Below, piece by piece: positions 43,057-53,296 of a stretch of 64,000 bases of DNA (the stretch's first letter is position 1; each line of letters starts with the position of its first letter). The notes beneath the pieces are model-generated. The model worked only from the letters and a program-made list of their open reading frames with translations. It searched no databases and was not told where the DNA came from. Made by a program: the position numbers and the translations under genes. The DNA is from Karstenula rhodostoma CBS 690.94 (taxonomy: Eukaryota; Ascomycota; Dothideomycetes; Pleosporales; Didymosphaeriaceae), in contig MU001505.1 of the NCBI GenBank assembly GCA_010093485.1, positions 1,496,809 through 1,560,808 of the forward strand. The letters are read 5' to 3'.

Positions 43057-44263
43057 GGGCGTGCGGGCGTGAGGGCAGCGTGCTCTCTCCGGATGGGGGA
43101 AGAAGGCGCGAGGCAGCGCGGAGGGCCCAATGCAAAGAGGGGCGCTGGCGGGAGTGTCGAGAGGCCGAGTGCCTGCGTGCGATGGACGCGGTCGGGCTGG
43201 TGGGCGAGCGAGGAAAGGGTTGGTGTACAAAGCACGGGTGATGCGAGTTGCAGTTGTAGGGGAAGGCGCGGGCGGTCCTTGGCGCTTTGGAAATGGCGGA
43301 GGCTTCTGTAGTGCGTTGATCGCCCAGTGGTGAAACGCAACGGCCCCCAAGGGTAGAAGGCGACGCTGGCGGAGCGGGAGCGGAGCTGGGCCAAGCACCC
43401 GTGGCGGCGATGGAGGATGCAGAGGGCGAGGAGCAATTGCGTGCTGCAGCAGGGGCCTGGGAGCGTTGGCGGCGGACGACGGTTATCGAGGAGGCTGGCG
43501 GGGCAATTGAGGAGTTCGCGAGAGCTTTGGACGACAAACGTAGAGCTCGGAAGCTAGCAGTCCAGCCCACGCTTCTGCCTCGCACAGTGCGGTTGGGATC
43601 CAGGGTGAAGGCGACTTTGCCCTCCAGCTATCTATTGTGCGTGCGCTTTCGCTCGATGGGTCCGTGTGGGCGCGCACCTGGACACTGCATGCAAGCTCGG
43701 ATCGGTGCGTTCGCGCCGCTTGTGAAGGCTGGGGCGGGAGGGAGACGCTGTAGGCTGTAGACTCCACTTGGACGTGCATCACCACTGCCTGCAAGAGCCT
43801 GCAAGAGCCTACCAAGCATCGCTGCAGCCCCGTAAATGGCGAGCATCGCCCACACAGCCCTGCCGACTGTGGGCTGGAATGCTTACTGTGTAGCAGGCCA
43901 CACAAACGAGCAGTGTTCATGTTCGCACCTGAGGCCGCTCCGCCCGCCATCACTACACAGCACTGCCTAATGTGGCTAGCTAGCTTCACGGCGTGTGTTT
44001 TTGTTTTTGGGAGGCGTTCGCCCTGGGCCATTGAAGCCGGGCAGTGACAGGACAGGACAGCCCAAGGTTTCATAAAACAACATGCCTACACAGTAGACCT
44101 TGAGCCGCCGGAATAGGAAGCGAGGCCACAGTGCCCAAGTGCGCTGGAGCCAGGTATTCTCCGTTAGTCGTAGTCGAAGTCGGCAACACCCGCTGCTTGG
44201 CCACATCCACCTCACCAACCACCCTCGCGTCCATGCTTCCTAACACGGCACGCCACATCGCCC
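43057..44263. other. Divergent promoter region of PBP1 and BUD6
   Basis: About 1.2 kb of GC-rich DNA. Open frames on both strands are shadows of composition. An upstream ATG at 44233, in another frame than BUD6, overlaps the BUD6 start. Confidence 0.5.
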
Positions 44264-44391
44264 ATGCCGCACGCCCCGTCCAGCGCGAGCAGAAGACCTC
44301 CTTCGCGCGACCCCGACGCCGCCCTCTACCCGCCCGCCGCCGCCAGCATGACGCTCAGCGAGGAGTATGCGCCTTCCCAGGGCTCGACTAA
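44233..44391 (+). promoter_or_regulatory. Overlapping upstream ORF at the BUD6 start
   Basis: ATG at 44233 opens a 52-codon frame (MLPNTARHIAHAARP...) ending at 44391, past the BUD6 ATG at 44264 and in a different frame. If it lies on the transcript it would reduce BUD6 translation by leaky scanning. Confidence 0.4.
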
Positions 44392-47300
44392 GGGCTCGTC
44401 ACGCGGAGCACATGCCAGGCGCAACCCCCAACAGACTGTGAGTCCTCTTGCGATGCGCCCGACTGCTCCGACATTCCTGCCACGTCTTTGCACCATGCAA
44501 GATGCCAACAGCTAACCTCTCCGTGCCATGCAGCCCCAGCAGCAGCTTAGCCAGATCGAGAAGTCAGGTAACTCGACCCCCTTCTGCTTGCCTCGTATCG
44601 CCGCTGATGGCTTCCAGTCACGCATCTGCTCGTCGCAACCAAGCAACTGCTCGAAACCCTCACCCTATGGTCCCGCGGGACAGCCACCGAGAGCGAGGTC
44701 TCCGACGTCTACGTACGCCTGGGCTATGAATTCAACATCGCCTCCCGAGCGTTCAACGCTATTGGAGTCGACACACAAGACCTTGGAAATGTCCCAGAAC
44801 TGCTGCGCGGCATCTTGGAGGAGACACTCAGCCAGGAAGCGTCTCAAACCAGCCTCGACAACTTCCTCCCACGCATACGAGACATCATAATCAACCTGCT
44901 CCATGGCTTAAAGAAGAAGCAGCAGCGTCTTCGACAGCGGAATGGCGCCGCGAATGGAGGTAGCCCCAGGCAAGGAAGCGTTGGCAGTGTGGGTGAAGTC
45001 GAGGAACCACAGCAAGCACGCGCCGCCAGCACACGCCTGCCACCGCGCCAGGATAGCGATTCGATTTCAGAGGGCCCAGACCTTCCACCACGATCGTCTT
45101 CTGTGCCGGGACGAGCGTCGCCGAGCAAATACGATTCCCTGCCTTCGAATCCAAGAGCGAATCGCTCCACCAACGCCAGCCAACTGTCGACCGACTCCTC
45201 CATGTCTAGCAATACTGCGCAACAGATACCCGTAATTGCCCCGTACCCGTCAGAAGATCCAATGCCAAAGTCTCCCGAACCTCGTAATCAGCAAGACTGG
45301 CCTGCCAACTTCCCTCCTCCCCCTCCCCCGCCTCCAGAGCAACAAGATGCCTTGGCAGCTCTACAACGAGGTGGAGAGTTGGAAAGAAGAGCCTCGCGGC
45401 GGTTTTCGGCGTATCAGATCCAAAAACACTTGGGTACAAACGGGATACCTATGCCGCCCGTACAAAATTCTCCCATACCGAATCGAGGAAGGGACGTTCG
45501 GGAATCTATGAATGCTGTTCGCGTTCGGGGATCAGTGCTCCACAGTCGCCAACGATCGAATGTTCGACCTGCCATTGACACCCAGTTTGAAAAGGCCAAC
45601 GATGTGCCCCGGCGCATCTCTGAAGAGAGTTCTCAAAGCTCTGCACCGAGCTTCCAACCACCTCAAGAACCTACTCCCGACGACAGCCCTATTGCAAAAA
45701 CACCCGAGGACAAACTCGGTGCTCCCACATATCCCGAAGGCGACACCCCTGAGCTTGGAGCCACGCTCAATGGCCCCTTGGTAGAACCCGCGGACATACC
45801 CTTGGAAGCCCCAGTCAAAGAGCCACGAAAACCTTCCAGTATACCCGCCCGAATGAACTCGCGCAGAATGAAGACTCCCTCCCCTTCACCACAGCCTGTG
45901 CCATTCGTACCAGAGCAATCGCCCCAATCTGGCAAGGAACTCACAATCTTCTTGCAGTATAAGAGCAAGATCCGGAAATATGTCTTCTCGGATGGCGCAG
46001 ACTTGAACCCTGGGAGACTGCAGCTGGCCTTCATTGAGAAGTTTGCATGGGACACGCATCGTAACGGCGAGCTCCCAGAGATCCATATACAAGACCCCGT
46101 TTCTGGCGTGAGATACGAACTTGAGGACATGAGCGATATCAAAGACCGATCAGTCCTCGTACTGAATGTCGAGCAGCTCGACGAAGTAAAGAACCATATC
46201 GACGACAAGTTTAACGGACTGAATCGTCTCGTGGAGAGCATCAAGAGCGTTGTTGAGGATCAACAGTCTGCTATCCAGCGTGTTGCTGAACGTCAACAGC
46301 AGACATCCAAGGAATTGGCGGGCATCGCTGCTGCTCCCACATTATCTTCAGCTCGTGCTTCAGCCTTATTGACTCCTAGTTCTCCCGTGCCGATCGGCGG
46401 CGCTTCTGAAGTGTCATTTACGTCCGCTGCCCAGCTTAGCGAAGTCCAGTCACTGCGTAGAGATCTCGCTGTTGTCAAACAGACTTACTCGTCTATGGTG
46501 GCTGATATCGAAGCAAGCATGTCTACCATCCGAACCAAGGCCGCCGCCGTAAAGTCTACTGCCGTCAAAGCCGCACTGCCCACTCTTGAAGGTGATACTG
46601 GCCGTGCGTATATCAACGATGGCAAGAAGACTTTGCAAGAAGACTCGGAGAAGATGGTCACTCGCGTCGACGATATCCAGGACCTAATCGAGGACTTGCG
46701 GAAAGATGTCGTCAGTCGTGGTGTCAGACCATTACCTCGTCAACTCGAAATCGCTGCCAAGGACCTTTCCAAGGCCACGTCCGACCTCAAGAGGTTGCAG
46801 GAGCTTCTCTCGAAAGAAAAGCCACTGTGGACCAAGATCTGGGAACAAGAGCTTCAGACCGTCTGCGAAGAGAGAGATATGCTTTCGATGCAGGAAGACC
46901 TGGCTGCTGACTTGCAAGACGACCTCGAGAAGGCTGCCGAGACCCTGGAGCTTGTGGAACAAGCGACCAAGGAGCAGAACTTGCAGACCGAAGATGGCAA
47001 GGGGCAGGGCACGCGCTCGGCCTCTGGGCGTAATCTGCTGCATGCTGTCGTCCTCGACAAGGCAATCGATCCCCGCCAGGCTCGAGATGGTGTGCTGGGA
47101 GAGGTCAAGGCTCTGCAGCCAAATCACGAAAGCCGACTGGAAGCCATTGAACGCGCGGAGAAGGCCCGACAACGCGATCTTGCCAACCGGGGCCAAGGAG
47201 AGTTCAAAAAGGAGCTTGGCGAGTTCGTCGGAGAAGGCAAGCTCAAGAAAAGCGGTGGAGTCGAGGAAGTGGAGCGTCTCCGCAAAGCGAAAGATGAGCG

Positions 47301-47493
47301 CGCCCGCAAGGAGAACCAGGAGCTGCAAGCTACACGAGCGAAGGCTAGGGCCGAGAAGCAAGCTGCCGAAGCTGCTGCGGCTGCTACGAACGGCGATGGC
47401 ACGGAAGAGAAAGAAGTTGAAGCTGCACCCGAGGAGGCGGACCAAGAAGCAGCAGAAGAGCGGGCACCTACCCCTGAAGGTGGTGCCGCATGA
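44264..47493 (+). CDS. BUD6: BUD6 / AIP3 actin-interacting polarity protein, 1027 aa
   Basis: Three exons: 44264-44437, 44534-44567 (34 nt), 44618-47493; introns 96 and 50 nt. Binds actin monomers and formins to nucleate actin cables at the hyphal tip and septum. After a disordered start, QLSQIEKSVTHLLVATKQLLETLTLWS opens the N-terminal Bud6 domain, with VYVRLGYEFNIASRAFNA and NLLHGLKKKQQRLRQ. A disordered Pro/Ser region includes PPPPPPPE. The AIP3 core begins near residue 490 (LTIFLQYKSKIRKYVFSDG ... LAFIEKFAWDTHRNGELPEIHIQDP) and continues as coiled coil. The C-terminus is charged, Ala/Glu-rich. The start at 44264 is chosen because upstream ATGs are out of frame. Confidence 0.92.
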
Positions 47494-48071
47494 TCTTTGT
47501 GCTGAACAGAACTTGGTTCGTGCTAATCTCGTGCTCGCCAGACTGTCCACAGCCCACGTTCACGGTCCGTCCTTGGGTGAAGACTGGCTTGTCTCTCCAC
47601 GGGCTACCCAGTCCTGTCCTCGCAAACGCACCAAAGGAGAAGCCGAGCGCGACGATTCGCCTCGTCGACTCCCCAAATTGTCTCGACTCCGACACCCTTC
47701 ATACATCCAGGCCTGGCTCCGCACTCAGCACCAGCTCCACCCCTACACCATGCGCACATCCACATGTCTCTTCATCCACGGCAGCCTCCCGCCCGGGTTC
47801 AAAACAAGACACGCTCACGCTCACGCTCACGCCCGAGCACCGCACCCCCCGCGCCGTGCTTTTTGGACCCCGCGATAATCTTCAGACCCAGAACCACCCA
47901 AGCCCGCACACGCCGTCCAAGGGCCGCGCTCGCGGCAAGACAGTCCCGCTGCTGGGAGGCAGTCCGCGGACGCCTGAGAGCGGAGGGCGGGCCGACAGCT
48001 CGCTGAGCTGGACGCCCAGCACGAGCTCGAAGCACCTTGCGAGTTGGTTTTCTGGGCTGCTGGGGCGGTGA
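47490..48071 (+). CDS. Possible small gene or BUD6 downstream ORF, start uncertain
   Basis: A 193-codon frame starts with ATG overlapping the BUD6 stop (ATGA). Its second half is Ser/Pro/Thr-rich but well ordered: RTPRAVLFGPRD, KGRARGKTVPLLGGSPRTPES and a final SSKHLASWFSGLLGR with a hydrophobic end. The first half reads like read-through of the BUD6 3' region, so the true start is probably internal, near 47750, or in another exon. No family recognised. It could be a short independent gene, or an alternative BUD6 C-terminus reached by splicing. Confidence 0.35.
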   Translation: MIFVLNRTWFVLISCSPDCPQPTFTVRPWVKTGLSLHGLPSPVLANAPKEKPSATIRLVDSPNCLDSDTLHTSRPGSALSTSSTPTPCAHPHVSSSTAASRPGSKQDTLTLTLTPEHRTPRAVLFGPRDNLQTQNHPSPHTPSKGRARGKTVPLLGGSPRTPESGGRADSSLSWTPSTSSKHLASWFSGLLGR

Positions 48072-49231
48072 GCGGAGATTTCGGGCGTTGAGTTGGGATG
48101 AGAGAGCGTGGAGTTGGGTTTGGGATGTATATTTTACCTCGCTGGGGGTAATGGGATATGCTATCATGAGTACGCGTCTGGTTACGGGTCTGTGTTGAGT
48201 CATTTTCCCCTTGCCTCCCTTGTTCGCATCTTGTTTCTGTATCCTTCTGCTTGTCGCCCTTCAGATTGTAGTCTGGCTCGGTTTGGCTTGCGTTTTGGCG
48301 ATGCATGTCTGTCTTACACACTATACTGTATTTTGGTTTTACTACGAGCGTTCTTGCATGGCGTTGTTCACTTTTTTTTTTTTTTTTTTCATTTGGCGCT
48401 TGTTTCAAGCATGGAGGTGTTGTTCAGCGCGTTTATTGGAATCCATTCGATCAGGGGTGGAGCGGACGGATTGTATATTGGAAGGATGGATGCAAGGATG
48501 GTTAGTTTTTCTGGGTTGGGGGAGCGGAATACTGGCCGGGGCGGAACGTACATGATGTGCCATGAGGAGTTGTGTTGTGCAGCAGCGTGGTTTGAGTCGT
48601 TGTACATGCATGGCCTGTGGGGTTGTCTATGCCGCTGCGATGGCCACGCCACGCCACGCCACGCCACCATACACGCAGAATGGAATGGAAACGTCGTGAA
48701 AGTCTTCATTGAACTCGACCATGCTCGTCCCTCGTGAGTAAGTCGCCCTGCTAAATAAAGCTGGTGACCAGCACTACCACCAGTACCATCAAGTGCCATC
48801 ATCGCTCAACTCCCAGGATATCCATCCGCCCGTCAGACTCCCCCACCCCAGCGCTATATCTAGATCAATTCCTCCTCCCATCCGGGCCCGGGCGATTCGC
48901 AATGTTGCTGTGGAACCCGCAGCAGAAGATCCTCCCACCCCGGACGCCAGGCCAGAGACACGAGTTGGTGAATCTGCTCTGGTCGAACTCGAGATCGTGG
49001 TCGAAGACGCAGCACCAGAGGAGGCGCGAGTGCTTGGTGTCGATGCCCCGCCAGTCGACTGGCTCAACGCGCATGACAGTCCTGTAGGATGAGCCTCGCA
49101 AACTTGAAAAGACAAGAGAAAGGTAGATAAAGAGAAATGAGGGGCCAAAATTCAAAACCACGCCGATATATAGGGAATGGTGTAGGGGAATCCACTTACA
49201 CTGCGTGATCGTCCACTTGCTGTTCGTCCTC
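48072..49231. other. Convergent 3' region with simple repeats
   Basis: Between the BUD6-side ORF and the LST8 3' end. Contains a run of 18 T at 48372-48389 and a (CCACG)n tract near 48644-48668. A GTG-started frame on the plus strand at 48793-49092 has no support. Confidence 0.5.
48372..48389. repeat. Homopolymer run, 18 T
   Basis: A poly-T tract in the 3' region. Possibly a nucleosome-depleted site; length may be uncertain. Confidence 0.7.
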
Positions 49232-50378
49232 CTAGTTACCAACAGCAGTGTCGTTCAGCGCGACGCACACAGCGCCCCGGTGGTGTCCGTTGTACTGTCG
49301 GATGATGCTCTGGCTGTTCAGCTCCCATAACCGCGCATAGTGGTCGGAGCATGCAGTCACCAGGTACGCAGAGTCGGCAGAGAAGGCGCAGTCCCAGACC
49401 CAGCGCTGGTGGCCGTGCAGCGTCGTCTCGAGGGGGAAGGCGTTTGCGTCGCGGTCGGCAGGGCCCGGGAGGTTGTCCTGCACCGTCACGTTATGCGGCT
49501 GCGAGGTGTCGATGGACCAGATTCTGGCCGTGTGGTCGGCGCTGCAGGTTGCTAGGTGGCGCACGTCGGGCGAGAGCAGCACGCGGGTGATGTAGGTTTG
49601 GTGGGCGACGAATGTGCAGACGGGCACGAGCGAGGTGACTTCGCCGCGCTGGACCATGCGCCAGACGTAGACCTTACCCTGGCTAAGTCAGCATACCATT
49701 TCGATGTGAGGGACAACGAGGCGCACGCTGTTGTTGCCGGCGACCAGCATCGAGCCGTCGCTCGCGACTGTGACGCTGGCGACGGACACATCGTCCTCGG
49801 GGATCAACTGGTGCGAGCACTTGTTCTCGCCCAAGTCCCAGATGCGCACGTTGCCGCCGCGGTCGCAGCTGATGAGCTCGCCCTGGTTTGGATGGATGAC
49901 CACATCGTTGACCGGGACTCCGTGCGTGTAGTTGCGCTGGACGCTGCCCGAGCGCGTGTCCCAGATCTTAACGGTGCCGTCCTCGGAGCTGGTCACCATC
50001 CACTTGCCCTCGCAGTGGAAAGCAACGCCCGTGATGTTCGATGTGTGGCCCTCAAAGGTAAGGACGGGGTTCGGATTCGTCGACTTGATCTCGTATAGCT
50101 TGACCGTGTGGTGGCCCGCTGCGGCGAGGAAGCGCTTGTCTGGAGAAATGCATAGGCGGTTTACTTGCGAGTCTGGATGCGGAATCGTCCGGGAGCAGAT
50201 GCCAGAGAGCGCCTCCCAGAAGCTGGCAGGTCAGTCAATGCGGCGCGCGCGCAGCCAGGCGACATGTATGCGTACCGGATTGTGTGGTCATATCCCGCTG
50301 CGAACCGTTAATTCCACGCTGATTTGAGCTATGGACGGGTGGAAAGAGCTACTCACCAGTACACAGGATGACCGACAT
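49232..50378 (-). CDS. LST8: LST8, WD40 subunit of TOR complexes, 328 aa
   Basis: Four exons: 50378-50357 (22 nt), 50297-50276 (22 nt), 50222-49727, 49678-49232; introns 59, 53 and 48 nt. The seven-blade WD40 propeller binds the TOR kinase domain in TORC1 and TORC2. It starts MSVILCTAGYDHTIRFWEA, assembled from three exons, which matches the LST8 start exactly. Further blades: MVTSSEDGTVKIWDTR, ISCDRGGNVRIWDLGENKC, LATCSADHTARIWSID and LVTACSDHYARLWEL. The end GHHRGAVCVALND is also canonical, but the last residues (TAVGN) lie next to a GTAACT donor-like site, so the extreme C-terminus could differ by a few residues through a final intron. Convergent with the BUD6 side. Confidence 0.94.
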
Positions 50379-51243
50379 GCTGGACAACCGGGCCGAAGGT
50401 GCGCGCGCAACGGCAGAGGTGTTGTGGGCGCAGTGTCGGTATGTCTAAACCGACATGGCGCGCAGAGACAAGAGGAAGTTGTCTGTACAATGGTTGAGGT
50501 CAACTCTGGGGCAGCTATATTGGCTTGGCGGGGTCTTGGAGCTCAGTCGTGCTCCGATTGGCCAATCACTTTCACTCGCGGTCAGCTGTTTTTGGAATTT
50601 GGTGTGGGTAGCTGTAGTCTCGCAGCGCAACCAAACTGCGGCGAGTTACTCTGTGCAAGCCATGTGTGCGTGGTCGCAGCTGCCGGTCAACATTCCTGGC
50701 TTGCGTAACACACAAGCTTTCTGGGCCCCACCGTAGCCGTTACCATAGCTTGGGCTTCCCCATCAGCGCGAACCCACGGGACGACACCTCCACTGTGGCG
50801 CGTGCCTCCCTCATTCTCCACCATATCCACTTCGATCAAATGTTTTCCTTTGCATGTTGGCATCTAGACCGTGTCGTACCCCTTGAAATATTTCGCAGGC
50901 AGCGGTCATGGTTCCGCGGCGCAAAATGGCGGACATTGACGGATGCTACATAGCTATGACGAAATATTGCAGCGTCACCATTGCCCTATAAGTCCATTTA
51001 TTCCCGAGGAACACCAAAGATACTATAGAGCAGTGGTTATCTCTCATTGTTCATTCTTGCCGAGACGTGAGATTCCCAACTCCTGAAATATCCTTGTCAC
51101 CACCCAGGCCCCAAGCTATAAAACGCTCTTTCACTGCAGTGCCTTCTCATTATAATTCCAAATCGACTTGGCCTCACCTTACAAGAAGCACTGGAAATCC
51201 AGTCTCATTGCCAACCACCTCGAAGACTTCAAGACCCGTGACT
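50379..51243. other. Divergent promoter between LST8 and the hydroxyacid oxidase
   Basis: 865 bp. The oxidase frame is open upstream of its ATG as far as 51067 without an ATG; that stretch is basic and Ser/Thr-rich. Otherwise no feature seen. Confidence 0.5.
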
Positions 51244-52721
51244 ATGGACCCTAACAACCCAAACCGCGAGTCTCGCTCAACCCCCCAGTACGCTCTCTAC
51301 CAGCGCGAGAATTTCTGGAAGTCAAACGACGGCCAAGTTCCGCCTTTCAACACAGATCCAGGTGAGCTTGAGCGCCTCGCCCAGCAGAAACTCACTCAGA
51401 ATGGCTGGTTCTACGCTTCCAGCAATGCCGGGTATGTCAAGTCCCTTTGCCATGCCACTCCATTGTATCTTGCAGTCTAGTCATCATGTAGCATACATTA
51501 TAGACCCTCTCCCTGCCTTCCGCTCCCACAACAAGCCAACAACCCACCTAACTCGTCCACTCCCCACAGCCAATCCCACACCCACACCACCAACCGCCAA
51601 TCCTTCTACCGCCACCGCATCATCCCCCGCATGCTCGTCGACACAAACACCCGCGACACCGCCCACACCATCTGGTCGCACTCCGTGTCCGCCCCCATCG
51701 GCTTCGCCCCCGTCGGCATCAACAAAATCTACAACGAAGCCGGCGAGCTCCCCGTCGCGCGCGTAGCCGGCGAACTCAACCTCCCCTACTGCCTCAGCAC
51801 CGCGGGATCGCAGCCTATCGAGGACGTCGGCGTTGCCAACGATGCTCTCGCTAAAGATGGGAAGGGCGTGCGGTTCTTCCAGTTGTACATGCCCCACGAC
51901 GACGCGCTGACGCGGTCGCTCCTCCAGCGCGCCGTGGCCTCCGGCTTCACGGCGTGCATCCTCACGCTGGATACCTGGCAGCTCGGCTGGCGCCACGACG
52001 ACGTCGCCACGTCAAACTACGCCTTCTACCACGGCAAGGGCGCCGATCTGGGCCTCTCCGACCCGGTATTCCAGCAGCGCCTCAGGGAAGCTGGGATTGA
52101 TCCCGCGACGCAGCCCAACGAGGCGGGCGCGCTGTGGATCGACAGTGTGTGGCACGGACGGGCGCACACGTGGGAAAAGGCCGTGTGGGCGATGCGGCTG
52201 TGGAAGGAGCTCAGCGGGGGGAAGCCGTTTGCGCTGAAGGGGATTCAAAGTGTGGGGGATGCGAGGAAGGCGGTAGAGATGGGTTTTGATGGGATTGTGG
52301 TATCGAATCATGCGGGGAGGCAGGTGGATGGGGCGGTGGCGTCGCTGGATGCGTTGGAGAAGATTGTCGATGGTGAGTCGCAGTTATCATTCTTGCTTGA
52401 GAGGAAAGTCTAACCGTGATTCTAGCTGTCGGAGACAAGATCTATATCATGTACGACTCAGGCGTGCGCAGCGCGTCCGATGTCTTCAAAGCGCTCGCGC
52501 TGGGTGCTCAGTTCGTCTTCGTCGGTCGTCTCTGGATCTGGGGACTCAGTATCATGGGAGAAGCGGGCGTTCGGCACGTCATGAAGAGCCTGCTCGCCGA
52601 CTTCGACATTCTCCTCAACGTAGGCGGATACAGGAACGTGGGCAAGATCATAAGAAACAGAGCCGCATTGGAGAGCGGTCCGAGGGACTACCCGCTGCAG
52701 CCGAGGACTTTCAAGTTGTAG
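51244..52721 (+). CDS. FMN-dependent 2-hydroxyacid oxidase / lactate monooxygenase-like, 428 aa
   Basis: Three exons: 51244-51431, 51570-52372, 52426-52721; introns 138 and 53 nt. Alpha/beta-barrel flavoenzyme that oxidises L-2-hydroxy acids such as lactate. Seen: SAPIGFAPVGINKIYN (FMN phosphate side), LPYCLSTAGSQPIED, VRFFQLYMP, ACILTLDTWQLGWRHDD, FALKGIQS with the flavin-contacting Lys, and VVSNHAGRQVDGA (catalytic His and substrate Arg). Asp-Ser-Gly-Val-Arg (MYDSGVRSASDVFKALALGA) then begins the phosphate-binding end. The LDTWQLGWR segment and the insert after it are closer to lactate 2-monooxygenase than to glycolate oxidase. The end FKL is only weakly like a PTS1. Start chosen at the first ATG. 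Confidence 0.9.
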
Positions 52722-53296
52722 GCTGCACTAATGGTCCTGTGTTAGCACGAATGTCAACTGCGGTGTTCATCTGAAAGAAAGTGATTCATTGCACCCTATC
52801 CGCCCGCCAACGTACATCACCTACCTCTCCATCCGCGATCTATGAAAGAAGTGCATCGCTAACAGAGCCTTAGAGCAGGGACTGCAAATCTCAAAGTGTA
52901 GTAGTAAGAAAGAGGACGACGACTTGCGACGCCAGGTATCAATTCGTGATGAGGCCCTGTTTGGATGAGGTTGTTCGTTCTCTCATATCTCATGCATCAG
53001 GGACCCTCCTTTTGGATAAGAAGACCCCGTCAGTGACTTTGCCTTGTCCATGCCCGCGTATGCTTGCCAAATCAAGCCAAAGCCCCGGCCCAGAAAAGCT
53101 GACAACAACCAGCCCACCACTCGCCCCATTAAAGTCATAACGTGAACCATGTTACCGGAAGCCGAAGCTGTTCCTGGCCCAAACCATCTTGAAGCCAGGC
53201 ATGACCAAGACCACGGGCGGGTACAGTGCGTGCTCAAGAGCTTCTCAACGGAGACAATGTTTAGAAACTCGTGCCAGACAGTACAAATTCCGTCGG
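52722..53296. other. Convergent 3' region, no gene
   Basis: 575 bp between the oxidase stop and the PP2C stop. Nothing supported. Confidence 0.5.

Noticed and set aside
46706..47878. 390-codon plus-strand frame inside BUD6.
   Set aside because: It is the Arg/Ser-rich alternative frame of the BUD6 coiled coil; the BUD6 frame carries the family motifs.
48793..49092. GTG-started 99-codon frame and its opposite-strand partner downstream of LST8.
   Set aside because: There is no ATG, no motif and no splice link to LST8 that I could justify.
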